A stretch of 64,000 bases of DNA from Palsa-1392 sp963819975 (GTDB lineage Bacteria > Verrucomicrobiota > Verrucomicrobiia > Chthoniobacterales > UBA10450), in the NCBI GenBank assembly GCA_963819975.1, contig CAWFYE010000007.1, forward strand, positions 248,001 through 312,000, in the 5' to 3' direction. Shown one piece after another: positions 8,708 through 16,958 of the stretch; position 1 is the first letter of the stretch, and every line of letters begins with the position of its first letter. Below the pieces are notes generated by a model. That model was not told the DNA's origin. It ran no database searches and saw only the letters and a program-made list of their open reading frames with translations. The translations under genes were made by a program, and so were the position numbers.

Positions 8708-9404
8708 GCCCAGATTCGTAAACCGGCCACCAGCTTTCGCGGAGTTCGCTGACGCGTTCCCATGTCGATCTTGCACGCAGAGCCAATTGCGTCGGTTTGT
8801 CCTTAATTTTCGCAGCCGCTTCCTCCACTCCTTCGCGCCATTCGTTTTCGTTCTTATCAAATTCGGCGCGATCGATTTCGTCGAGTTGCGAACTGCGCTG
8901 CTTCTCTATCTCGCCAAGCGCAGCCTCATATTTTTTTAGGCGCTCAGCCACCGGCGGGTCAGCTCCTTCATGCCCAATCGATTCCGCCGATGGTGGCAGA
9001 AAAGTTTCCGTTCCCTCATTTTCTGTTTTCCAGCGTTTGCGCGCGTCGTGGTTCGCTTTTCGAAGTTTATCCGTCAGCTCAAAGTTTCCGGTCCTGGCAT
9101 TGTAATACGCGAACCAACCGGAAACGCCCGGCTTCTCATATCGACCTCGACTAGCGATGTCGCTATCACCCGTTAGGCCGCCGTGCAGCTCCAGCAGCAA
9201 TCGGCCCGAATCCTCGCTCCATTCCACAACCGAAACGGCCGTTGGCCCCAGCTCATTCGCATCGATTTGTTTTGTCGGAACGTTCTCGGTCTGGCTGAAG
9301 AATTTCCAAACTGCGTTGTCGAAACGATTGACCGGATGTTCCTGCGCAGGCCATTTCGCGTCCGGAAAAGCGTCTTCAAACTTGAGGCCTTCCTTGCGAT
9401 GCAT
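8697..9404 (-). CDS. Hypothetical protein with LprI-like C-terminal helices, probably 5'-truncated
   Basis: 235 aa from ATG 9404. There is no signal peptide, although the family members nearby have one. Sensible coding (NSTYL before the Met) continues a few codons upstream and then runs into sequence that reads better on the other strand. The N-terminal half contains VVEWSEDSGRLLLELHG, the same pattern as the 8061-8474 remnant. Residues about 155-235 are charged and helical (EIEKQRSSQLDEIDR, WREGVEEAAAKI), like the DUF1311/LprI type exported proteins encoded at 9442-10094. I read it as an exported protein of unknown role that has lost its start. Confidence 0.45.
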   Translation of the reverse strand: MHRKEGLKFEDAFPDAKWPAQEHPVNRFDNAVWKFFSQTENVPTKQIDANELGPTAVSVVEWSEDSGRLLLELHGGLTGDSDIASRGRYEKPGVSGWFAYYNARTGNFELTDKLRKANHDARKRWKTENEGTETFLPPSAESIGHEGADPPVAERLKKYEAALGEIEKQRSSQLDEIDRAEFDKNENEWREGVEEAAAKIKDKPTQLALRARSTWERVSELRESWWPVYESGPNK

Positions 9405-9441
9405 CAGATAAGTGGAGTTGAGATGGCTGCCGTGATGTTGA

Positions 9442-9798
9442 TTGCATTGGAAGAGTTTTTTTGGAGAGGAGCGAACGCCGATTTTTCCGGAAGCGTTTAG
9501 TGCCGAACCGCTCGCTGATCTCGCGTCTTTGACCGAAATAAAACAGCACTACGAAGATGCGGACCGGCGTCTTAACGAGAGTTACCAGCAAACGCTGGCC
9601 AAGATCGACAAGGACCAGCAAAAGAGTTTGCGCGAAGAGCAACGCGCTTGGCTAAAGAATCGCGACGCCGGCGCGAAAATTTACAAGAAAGCAGGCGGCA
9701 CATCGACGCCTGAGCAACGTTATTGGCAGTACCTGCACGACAGCACCCAGGCGCAGTTGCGACATATCGATACCGATTGGAAATTGGAAACGGAATGA
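9442..9798 (+). CDS. LprI/DUF1311-like small protein, start region frameshifted
   Basis: The 118 aa reading starts from a TTG. The core (YEDADRRLNESYQQTLAKI, LREEQRAWLKNRD) is the DUF1311/LprI pattern of a helical pair ending in an invariant W-x-x-x-R/D. LprI proteins are exported lysozyme inhibitors or similar (family knowledge); the role here is unknown. A better start lies out of frame: ATG 9423 after GTGGAG gives MAAVMLIALEEFF. It joins the core if one T is removed from the T7 run at 9456-9462. Either the gene is broken or the run is miscounted. The stop overlaps the next ATG (ATGA), so it heads a three-gene set. Confidence 0.55.
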   Translation: MHWKSFFGEERTPIFPEAFSAEPLADLASLTEIKQHYEDADRRLNESYQQTLAKIDKDQQKSLREEQRAWLKNRDAGAKIYKKAGGTSTPEQRYWQYLHDSTQAQLRHIDTDWKLETE

Positions 9799-10094
9799 AA
9801 CAAATGGCCGTCCCCCCTTCAAAATCGCTTTTTACGTTTCTTGTTGGCGTCGTGGCGGCGATTTCCCTTTCCATCGCAGACACTCGCGCGCAGACGCAAA
9901 CCGCAATGAACGCCGAGGCGCGCACAGATTTTGCGAAGGCGGATATCGATCTTAACAAAACTTATCAAGCTGTGGACAAAGATTTCAGCGCCGATGTTTT
10001 CGGGACGTTGCGCTTCGATGAAGGAGGCGATTGGAAAGTCATCAACATGCGGCGGCTGTCCGACAAGGAGCTCAAGCAACGCGATAAGGAATGA
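9795..10094 (+). CDS. Small exported LprI-like protein, internally shortened
   Basis: 99 aa from the ATG at 9795, which overlaps the upstream stop. The signal peptide covers roughly residues 1-35 (SLFTFLVGVVAAISLSIADTRAQ). The mature part opens like LprI (MNAEARTDFAKADIDLNKTY) but then jumps to FGTLRFDEGGDWKVINMRRL, which does not match that fold. This suggests an internal deletion joining two genes. It is followed by another overlapping gene. Confidence 0.5.
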   Translation: MKQMAVPPSKSLFTFLVGVVAAISLSIADTRAQTQTAMNAEARTDFAKADIDLNKTYQAVDKDFSADVFGTLRFDEGGDWKVINMRRLSDKELKQRDKE

Positions 10095-10510
10095 TGAGAT
10101 CTTGGAAGCAGATCTCGTTAGGCGGAATTTTCTTTCTATTTTGTTTTCCGGCCGCGTCTTCCCAAAGCGACTTTCCGATCTTCTGGAAGAAATTCAGCTC
10201 CGCAGTCATCAGCGGTGACAAAACGACGGTGGAGGAGATGACGAAGTTTCCATTGTCGATGCCGTATGGCGTGAAAGCGGTGAAGAACAAATCAGAGTTC
10301 GCGCGTCGTTATAATGAAATCTTCAACGGCGAAGCGAACGCTGCGCAATGTTTTCGAAACGCCGAACCGCAAAAAGAATCCGGACGCTACGAGATCTACT
10401 GCCCGTTCAAGAATACGCCTAACGACAAGGAAAACATGCCGATCCGCTTCGTCTTTGAATTAACTAAAAACGGCTGGAAGTTCGCCGTCCTCGACAACAT
10501 CAATGAATGA
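10091..10510 (+). CDS. Exported hypothetical protein
   Basis: 139 aa. The ATG at 10091 overlaps the previous stop (ATGATGA). The signal peptide ends near residue 24 (FFLFCFPAASSQ). The mature 115 aa contain FWKKFSSAVISGDKTTVEEM, a helix followed by a K-x-E-F-x-R-x-Y segment, two cysteines about 20 residues apart (QCFRNAEP, EIYCPFKN) and a final strand pair NGWKFAVLDNI. The layout recalls NTF2/SnoaL-like exported domains, but I do not recognise the family. It is the last gene of a three-gene coupled set and probably acts in the periplasm. Confidence 0.55.
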   Translation: MMRSWKQISLGGIFFLFCFPAASSQSDFPIFWKKFSSAVISGDKTTVEEMTKFPLSMPYGVKAVKNKSEFARRYNEIFNGEANAAQCFRNAEPQKESGRYEIYCPFKNTPNDKENMPIRFVFELTKNGWKFAVLDNINE

Positions 10511-10528
10511 ACGGTGGTGTCGCCGCTC

Positions 10529-10966
10529 GATGACGTGCGGACCCGCGCAGAGATCGGTGAATTCGCCGTTGCGATAGAGGGAGATTTTTTCTCCTTCGAG
10601 AATGCCCTGGCTGATATCGAGCTTGAACTTGCTCGCTTCCGGACACGGCCCAAGCGCGCCCAGCTCACCGGCCTCGGCCAGGGCGAGCGCTTCTCCGCGA
10701 TTCACTTCCACTCGCTCGAAGGGATGATTGGCTTTCAGCTCTTTCTCCATCTCGGCTTCGACCTTTTCGAAATCCTCCGGCGAGATGCGATGCGGCAACT
10801 CGACGTCGAAATAAAAACCGTTCTCGACTGGCGGCCCGGCCGCGAACTGTGCTTCCGGCCGGATCTTCAGAATGGCCGTGGCGAGAACGTGCGCGGCAGA
10901 ATCGCGCAGGCGCTCGATGTCAGTCATCTGAGCGCGTTGCTCAAAGGTTTTGCGTTCGTCGGCCAT
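10529..10966 (-). pseudogene. Truncated duplicate of the thrS 5' end (editing domain only)
   Basis: From the ATG at 10966 the reading matches the thrS product from its first residue (MADERKTFEQRAQ versus MPDERKTLDQRAQ) to LCAGPHV, about 145 residues. It then loses similarity at about 10530 and runs on to a stop at 10460. The first zinc/editing histidine is Asp here (LRDSAAH instead of LRHSAAH). Copy and parent lie 3 kb apart in the same orientation. A free-standing ThrRS-editing protein is known in other organisms, but the histidine loss and the abrupt breakpoint favour a decaying duplicate. A PadR gene lies directly upstream. Confidence 0.75.
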
Positions 10967-11021
10967 GGGCGCGAAGAGCGAAGCCGAAGGTGCGATGAAA
11001 TGCAGCGGCCCTGTGGCGCAG

Positions 11022-11387
11022 CTAGGCGGTCTTGAGCGCGGCGGACATCGCGACGGCGATGTTCTCCCATTCCTGCGTCTCGACTTCCAACTGGCGGCGG
11101 CCGGCTTTTGTAAGCTGATAAAATCTGGCTCGCCGATTACTTTCTGACCGGCCCCAAAAGGAATGCAGCCAGCCCGCGGCCTCGATTCGGCGCAAGGCGG
11201 GGAAGAGCGACCCGGGCTTGACGCTGAAGGTGCCGTTGGTGATCTGCTCGATTCGTCGAGACACTCCCAAGCCATGGAGGGGGCCGGGTCCGACGGCCTT
11301 GAGCACGAGCAGATCGAGCGTGCCCTGGACGATTTCGCTCTGGGCGTTTTTGGTCTCTTCTTTCTTCACGATTTCCTTTTCAGGCAT
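11022..11387 (-). CDS. PadR-family transcriptional regulator
   Basis: 121 aa from the ATG at 11387. The PadR winged helix is clear: GTLDLLVLKAV, GPLHGLGVSRRIEQ, the PGSLFPALRRIEAAGWL recognition-helix region, and RARFYQLTKAGRRQL as the wing. This subtype, with QGTLDLLVLK near the start and PGSLFPAL, is usually found beside orphan MacB-like permeases in Acidobacteria and Verrucomicrobia. Such a permease lies at 16959-19607, but three beta-propeller genes stand between. It probably represses its own or a neighbouring transporter promoter; the ligand is unknown. Confidence 0.85.
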   Translation of the reverse strand: MPEKEIVKKEETKNAQSEIVQGTLDLLVLKAVGPGPLHGLGVSRRIEQITNGTFSVKPGSLFPALRRIEAAGWLHSFWGRSESNRRARFYQLTKAGRRQLEVETQEWENIAVAMSAALKTA

Positions 11388-11509
11388 ATTCGGAGCTCGG
11401 CGGGTTGTCAATTTCTGAGCTGTCCGTCGGTCGGCAACGGAAGAAAGGTATTTTCATAGTGCCGCACGATAGAGCGAATTTCCATCGAAGCGATCGGATA
11501 ATATCAATC

Positions 11510-11535
11510 TTTCATATTGACGTTCTATAGAAGTG
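11510..11535 (+). promoter_or_regulatory. Conserved upstream element, copy 1
   Basis: A 26-base stretch beginning TTTCATATTGACGTTCTATA lies about 20 bases before the ATG at 11556. It recurs with one mismatch before the paralogous gene at 13411. The surrounding bases differ, so the element is probably functional, such as a promoter or operator. TTGACG resembles a -35 box, but a -10 at normal spacing is not obvious. Confidence 0.5.
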
Positions 11536-11555
11536 GCGGATAGCGTCGGGATGAT

Positions 11556-13256
11556 ATGAAATCTCGCTCGTCTTTGCTGGTCGGACGCGCCGCGCGCCTT
11601 CGACGGAATCGTTTCCCGCGCTCCGCTCCTATTCTCCTGGCAGCGATCCTCGCCTCGCTCCTGCCGTTTGGCTCGGCGCGAGCGCAGTCCTTGTTCGTGT
11701 CCGTTCCCGATACTTTGGATCGCGTGGACGTGGGGATTTTGAGATTCAACGCTTCTACGACTGCTTTCGAAGTAAACTTCAGCCCCGGTGTTTCGACGTC
11801 GGGCATTGCTTTTGGCCCGACCGGCGATCTCTTCGCGGCCAGCTCTCAAGATCAGGCTGTCTACCGGATTGACGGAACCACCGGCCAAACCAAGGCAAAA
11901 ATATCAGGTGCCGAGGTGTCACGGCCGCTCGGCGTCGCCGTGGGTCCGGATGGAGACGTCTATGTTTCTGATTATGACCTTACCCGAGTCGTTCGCTACG
12001 ACGGAAGGAGCGGCGCTTATAAAGGTGTCTTTGCGTCCGACGGCTTATCCGACCCGCTCTACCTCGTCTTTGGTCCCGACGGCGATCTTTATGTCACCAA
12101 TTCACCGATCAATTCAACCATTGGCCAGATCCGGCGCTACGATGGAGTGACAGGCGCATTCAAGGATATCTTTGTCCCGGCCGGATCAGTCGACCGGATT
12201 ATCGGGATCGCTTTCGGTCCCGACGGTAATGTTTATGTGAGTGGGAATACGAACGATCCGATCTTTCGTTTCAACGGGGTGACGGGCGCCTTCATGGGTG
12301 CGTTCACCAGCGGACGGCAACTGAACGGAGCCGCCGGGGTCGCTTTTGGGCCTGATGGTGACCTCTATGTCGCCAACTCTCTTTCGGAAGAAGTGGATCG
12401 ATTCGACGGCGCGACCGGTGTTTTCAAGGCGGCGATTTCGGGCGCCCCCCTCGGTCCCCCCATTGGCTTGGCATTCACTCCAGAGGCGAAGGTTTTGAAC
12501 ATTTCGACCCGCCTTTCCGTGCAAACCGGCGACAATGTTTTGATCGCTGGCTTCATCATCACGGGGGAGAAACCGCGGGAGGTGATTGTGCGCGCGATCG
12601 GACCTTCGCTAGGCTCAACCGTCGCCGATGCGTTGGTCGATCCCATCCTCGAACTGCACGACAGCACCGGTCTATCCATCGCAGCGAATGACAATTGGAA
12701 AGAAGCTCAGCAGGCCGTAATCGAAGCCACCGGCCTGGCCCCGACTGACGACCTGGAGTCGGCAATCGTCGCAACGCTCGCTCCAGGCAGTTACACCGCG
12801 GTCGTACGGGGCGCGAACGACAGCACCGGAATTGGACTCGCAGAAGTTTACGATCTCAACCAGGCGACGCCCTCGAAGCTGGCCAATATCAGCACGCGCG
12901 GATTCGTGGACACGGGGGAGAATGTGCTCATCGGTGGATTCATCGTGCGCCCGGGTGGGGGGACGGACACGAGCGTGATTGTGCGCGCGATCGGCCCTTC
13001 GTTAGGCTCAGTGGTCGAGAATGCGCTGGCCGATCCCACGCTCGAACTGCACGACAGCAGTGGCGCTGTGGTGGCTGCGAATGACAACTGGAAGGAGGCC
13101 CAGCAAGCCGAGATCAATGCGACCGGACTCGCGCCGACCGACGATGCCGAATCGGCCATTGTCGCTCTTCTCCCACCGGGACCGTATACGGCTGTCGTGC
13201 GCGGCAAGGACGACACAGCCGGTGTGGCGCTGGTTGAGCTTTACGCACTGAACTAA
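11556..13256 (+). CDS. Exported beta-propeller protein with two C-terminal NDNW modules
   Basis: 566 aa. A signal peptide ends near residue 46 (LLPFGSARAQ). Residues about 48-305 hold about six NHL/Vgb-like blades, each with GPDGDxYVxN...VxRYDGxTG. Residues about 311-436 and 443-566 are two copies of a domain marked by NISTR, TGxNVLIxGFI, VIVRAIGPSLGS, LELHDSxG, ANDNWKEAQQ, ESAIVALLPPGPYTAVVRG and a final L-x-E-x-Y-x-L. The same double module ends seven other products in this window. It resembles PPC-type exported domains in rhythm (own reading). The protein is probably at the cell surface or secreted; its ligand is unknown. The last 780 bases are nearly identical to those of the next gene. 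Confidence 0.8.
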   Translation: MKSRSSLLVGRAARLRRNRFPRSAPILLAAILASLLPFGSARAQSLFVSVPDTLDRVDVGILRFNASTTAFEVNFSPGVSTSGIAFGPTGDLFAASSQDQAVYRIDGTTGQTKAKISGAEVSRPLGVAVGPDGDVYVSDYDLTRVVRYDGRSGAYKGVFASDGLSDPLYLVFGPDGDLYVTNSPINSTIGQIRRYDGVTGAFKDIFVPAGSVDRIIGIAFGPDGNVYVSGNTNDPIFRFNGVTGAFMGAFTSGRQLNGAAGVAFGPDGDLYVANSLSEEVDRFDGATGVFKAAISGAPLGPPIGLAFTPEAKVLNISTRLSVQTGDNVLIAGFIITGEKPREVIVRAIGPSLGSTVADALVDPILELHDSTGLSIAANDNWKEAQQAVIEATGLAPTDDLESAIVATLAPGSYTAVVRGANDSTGIGLAEVYDLNQATPSKLANISTRGFVDTGENVLIGGFIVRPGGGTDTSVIVRAIGPSLGSVVENALADPTLELHDSSGAVVAANDNWKEAQQAEINATGLAPTDDAESAIVALLPPGPYTAVVRGKDDTAGVALVELYALN

Positions 13257-13364
13257 AGAGAAGTTGGATTGGGATGTCGGGATCTTCCAAGGGTTGAGGA
13301 AAGCTTCTTTCATTATGTCAAACAATAGGACGATTTACCTACGTAACTAATATAATATTTAACT

Positions 13365-13390
13365 TTTCATATTGACGTTCTATATAAGTG
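13365..13390 (+). promoter_or_regulatory. Conserved upstream element, copy 2
   Basis: The second copy of the TTTCATATTGACGTTCTATA-type element lies about 20 bases before the ATG at 13411. Both copies are followed by GTCGGGA and an ATATGAAA start context. Confidence 0.5.
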
Positions 13391-13410
13391 AGACGTAAGG
13401 TCGGGAACAT

Positions 13411-15105
13411 ATGAAACGTCATCCGTCCTGGCAGCTCGAACGCGGAGTGCGTGTTCGGCGAATTTGTTTCTCACGCTCTGCTTCTATCCTCCTCGCGGCG
13501 ATCGTGGTCTCGTTCCTGCCGTTCACTTCGGCGATGGGGCAGTCTTTGTTTGTGTCCTCTCCGGAGGCCTTCGATCCAGGTTCACAGCGAGGAATCGAGA
13601 GGTTCAACCCGGCCACAGGTGCCTTTGAATCCGTCTTTACCATTACCCTTTCCGTCGTCGGAATTGCGTTTGGCCCGACGGGCGATCTTTTCGCGGCCAG
13701 CTTCGATGACCAGGGTGTTTACCGGATCGATGGAACCACCGGCCAATTCGAGGCAATAATATCGGGAACTGAAGTGTCGCGGCCAGTCGGGCTCACTGTC
13801 GGTCCGGATGGAGATATCTACGTCACTGACAATGCGGCTAACCGAGTCGTTCGCTACGACGGAAGGAGCGGCATTTACAAAGGTGTGTTCGCTTCCGGGG
13901 GCGGCTTGGTCAGTCCATGGCATCTCGTTTTCGGTCCCGACGGTGACCTTTACGTGACCGTTTCAACCACTGGTCACATCCTGCGTTTCGACGGAATAAC
14001 AGGGGCGTTCAAGGCAGACTTTGCCTCCTCCGGAACCGTGAAAACGGCCTTCGGCCTCGCGTTTGGCCCTGACGGAAACCTTTACGTGAGCGCGAGTACG
14101 ACCGATCCGATTTTTCGTTTCAATGGGACGACGGGCGCTTTCATGGGGGCATTCACGAGCGGCCGGCAACTGGCCGATGCCGATGCGGTAGTTTTCGGCC
14201 CTGATGGTGACCTGTATGTCGCGAGCTTTAGTGCGGGAGAAGTGGTTCGATTTGACGGCACCAGCGGTGCTTTCAAGCTGGCCATCTCGAGTAGCACTCT
14301 CGGTAATCCCTCCAGCCTGGCTTTCACTCCCGAGGCGAAGGTCCTGAACATTTCCACCCGCCTTTCCGTGCAAACCGGCGACAATGTTTTGATCGCTGGC
14401 TTCATCATCACCGGCGAGAAACCACGAGAGGTGATCGTGCGCGCGATCGGACCTTCGCTAGGCTCAACTGTCGCCGATGCGCTGGCTGATCCTATCCTCG
14501 AACTGCACGACAGCACCGGTGCATCCATCGCAGCGAATGACAACTGGAAAGAAGCTCAGCAGGCCGTAATCGAAGCCACCGGGCTGGCCCCGACTGACGA
14601 CCTGGAGTCGGCAATCGTCGCAACGCTTGCCCCGGGCAGCTACACCGCGGTCGTGCGGGGCGCGAACGACACCACGGGGATCGGACTGGCGGAAGTTTAC
14701 GATCTCAACCAGGCGACGCCCTCGAAGCTGGCCAATATTAGCACGCGCGGATTCGTCGACACTGGGGAGAATGTGCTCATCGGAGGATTCATCGTGCGCC
14801 CGGGTGGCGGGACGGACACGAGCGTGATTGTGCGCGCGATCGGCCCTTCGTTAGGCTCAGTGGTCGAGAATGCGCTGGCCGATCCCACGCTCGAACTGCA
14901 CGACAGCAGTGGCGCTGTGGTAGCGGCGAATGACAACTGGAAGGAGGCCCAGCAAGCCGAGATCAATGCGACCGGACTCGCGCCGACCGATGATGCCGAG
15001 TCGGCCATTGTCGCTCTTCTCCCACCCGGACCGTATACGGCCGTCGTGCGCGGCAAGGACGACACGTCCGGAGTGGCGCTGGTCGAGCTTTATTCGCTGA
15101 ACTAA
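13411..15105 (+). CDS. Exported beta-propeller protein with two C-terminal NDNW modules (paralogue)
   Basis: 564 aa. It is built like its upstream neighbour: signal peptide to about residue 45 (FTSAMGQ), about six GPDGDLYVxxS propeller blades to about residue 305, then two NDNW modules (about 310-435 and 442-564). The propeller halves differ at many positions, whereas the module halves are almost base-for-base the same. That points to tandem duplication with later homogenisation of the 3' ends. CGTTAGGC occurs at the same place in both genes (13000 and 14849), where it encodes Ser-Leu-Gly with the rare TTA codon. Surface or secreted location is likely; the function is unknown. Confidence 0.8.
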   Translation: MKRHPSWQLERGVRVRRICFSRSASILLAAIVVSFLPFTSAMGQSLFVSSPEAFDPGSQRGIERFNPATGAFESVFTITLSVVGIAFGPTGDLFAASFDDQGVYRIDGTTGQFEAIISGTEVSRPVGLTVGPDGDIYVTDNAANRVVRYDGRSGIYKGVFASGGGLVSPWHLVFGPDGDLYVTVSTTGHILRFDGITGAFKADFASSGTVKTAFGLAFGPDGNLYVSASTTDPIFRFNGTTGAFMGAFTSGRQLADADAVVFGPDGDLYVASFSAGEVVRFDGTSGAFKLAISSSTLGNPSSLAFTPEAKVLNISTRLSVQTGDNVLIAGFIITGEKPREVIVRAIGPSLGSTVADALADPILELHDSTGASIAANDNWKEAQQAVIEATGLAPTDDLESAIVATLAPGSYTAVVRGANDTTGIGLAEVYDLNQATPSKLANISTRGFVDTGENVLIGGFIVRPGGGTDTSVIVRAIGPSLGSVVENALADPTLELHDSSGAVVAANDNWKEAQQAEINATGLAPTDDAESAIVALLPPGPYTAVVRGKDDTSGVALVELYSLN

Positions 15106-15176
15106 AGTGAGTGGATTTCCGCGTTCAAAGTATCGACTGACAATGGGATCTCGAGATTGCCATGTGATTCGCTGAG

Positions 15177-16778
15177 ATGAAAAGAATGCTCTTTTTCGTG
15201 CTGGCGTTTGCGACGGCTGTTTTGAGTCCATCGGCAGAGGCGAATCCGGGCGATCTTTTCGAAGCCGATTTTAGCAGCGGAATCGTTTATCGGTTTGATC
15301 CGAGCGGAGTGCGAAAAGTCTTCGCTTCCGGACTACGAGAGCCCGAGGGCCTGGCTCACGATACGGCCGGGAATTTCTATGTCTCGGAGACCGGCAACGG
15401 GGTGATTAACAGATTCACGCCGGACGGGACCAGGACTACTTTTGCTTCCGGTCTCAATGGACCGGCGAGCCTGGCCTTCGATGCGCTCGGCAATCTTTTC
15501 GATGCGGATTTTTTCGGGAACGTGATCTACAAGTTTGCGCCGGACGGAACTCGGACCACTTTCGCGACCGGGCTTAACGGCCCGGCGAATTTGATATTCA
15601 ATTCGTTAGGCGAACTTTTTGTCGCGGATTTTCAGAGCGGCAACATTTACAAGTTCACCTCCGGCGGAACGCGGACGACCTTTGCTTCCGGGACCGGTAA
15701 CCCGCACGGCCTGGCCTTCGATGCGCCCGGCAATCTCTTCGTGGCCAACTTTACGGGCGGAACTATCCTGAAGTTCACGCCCGGAGGCACCCGGACCACA
15801 TTTGCCGCAGGATTAAATGGTCCGCACGGCATCGCTTTCAATGCGACCGGAGATCTTTTTACCGCAGACTATAATTCTGGCGCGATCTTCCGTTTTACCC
15901 CCGCTGGGGCGCGCAGCACTTTCGCCACTGGCCTGGCAAACCCGGCCAATCTTCAGTTCGAACTGGCGCGCGATCTCACGACCGCGAACAATCTCCTCAA
16001 TCTTTCAACGCGCGCGTTCGTCGGCACCGACACCGGCGTTCTGATCGGCGGTTTCATTCTGCAGGGCAGCGCTTCGACCACAATGGTGATTCGGGCGATC
16101 GGGCCGTCGTTAGGCGCGCGCGGCGTGAGCAACGCGCTGGATGATCCGCTGCTCGAGGTTTACGACGCCGCGGGAGCACTCCTCTTCTCGAATGACAACT
16201 GGCAGGCCGGCCCAGACGCGGCCTCGATCCAGGCCGCGGGTTTGGCACCCGATAACCCGCTTGAAGCAGCGGTCCGCGTCACCCTCCCGGCGGGCGCCTA
16301 CACGGCAATTGTGCGGGGGGTTGGTAACACCGGAGTGGGACTGGTCGAGCTCTTTGATCTTCAGTTGAGCGAAAACCGGGCGGCAAACATCTCAACGCGT
16401 GGCAACGTCCTTCCCGGCGACAATGTGATGATCGCGGGCTGCATCATCGGGGGCACTGACGCGAAGGAGTTGGTTTTAAGGGCCCTCGGACCTTCGCTCC
16501 AGGGCCGTGGCGTGGGCGACGCCGTCGCCAACCCACGACTGGAACTGATCAATGCAGACGGAATCGTTCTGGCCGCAAACGACGATTGGGAAGACGGCGT
16601 TGACGCGGAAGCAATTGCGAGCAGCGGTCTCGGGCCAGAGTCGCCTTTGGAAGCAGCCATCCGCGCGATCCTCGCACCCGGTAATTACACGGCGATTGAA
16701 AATCCCGCGCCGCAGGACTCCGGAATCGGCCTGATCGAAGTTTACGATCTAACGCCTTTCGAAATCGCGACCGAATAA
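15177..16778 (+). CDS. Exported NHL/SMP-30-like propeller with two divergent NDNW modules
   Basis: 533 aa. The signal peptide ends near residue 22 (LSPSAEA). Six regular blades of about 41 aa follow (GPASLAFDALGNLFDADF, IYKFAPDGTRTTFA and variants), forming a six-bladed propeller to about residue 262. Two C-terminal modules (about 270-393 and 398-530) keep NISTR, GVLIGGFI, VIRAIGPSL, SNDNW and PAGAYTAIVRG. They are clearly more diverged than those of the two genes upstream, so this is an older family member. It is co-directional with them and 71 bases after the second. It is probably displayed on or released from the cell. Confidence 0.75.
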   Translation: MKRMLFFVLAFATAVLSPSAEANPGDLFEADFSSGIVYRFDPSGVRKVFASGLREPEGLAHDTAGNFYVSETGNGVINRFTPDGTRTTFASGLNGPASLAFDALGNLFDADFFGNVIYKFAPDGTRTTFATGLNGPANLIFNSLGELFVADFQSGNIYKFTSGGTRTTFASGTGNPHGLAFDAPGNLFVANFTGGTILKFTPGGTRTTFAAGLNGPHGIAFNATGDLFTADYNSGAIFRFTPAGARSTFATGLANPANLQFELARDLTTANNLLNLSTRAFVGTDTGVLIGGFILQGSASTTMVIRAIGPSLGARGVSNALDDPLLEVYDAAGALLFSNDNWQAGPDAASIQAAGLAPDNPLEAAVRVTLPAGAYTAIVRGVGNTGVGLVELFDLQLSENRAANISTRGNVLPGDNVMIAGCIIGGTDAKELVLRALGPSLQGRGVGDAVANPRLELINADGIVLAANDDWEDGVDAEAIASSGLGPESPLEAAIRAILAPGNYTAIENPAPQDSGIGLIEVYDLTPFEIATE

Positions 16779-16820
16779 AGGTTTTCGGTCGGATTCAGGG
16801 CGCTCGGGATGAAGCCGTCC

Positions 16821-16836
16821 TCGCGTTAACCTAACG
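16821..16836. terminator. CGTTA/TAACG inverted pair after the third propeller gene
   Basis: CGTTA-ACC-TAACG forms a short inverted repeat 45 bases after the stop. Its right half is one of the CCTAACG words that recur through the window. It may be a weak terminator or a binding site. Confidence 0.25.
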
Positions 16837-16958
16837 AGAAAAGGTACCCGGACGCGAGCCGTCAGTTGCGAGCTTGTGTTTCCGGCTGGCCTCGCGAGAA
16901 TTCGGGGCGCGCTCGGGAGCCGGCGCTGGTCGCCTCGGCGCGAAATGGGCGGCAACCA

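Noticed and set aside
10967..11275. Upstream extension of the thrS fragment frame
   Set aside because: This part lies antisense-frame within the PadR gene and has no similarity to ThrRS; the copy begins at the ATG 10966.
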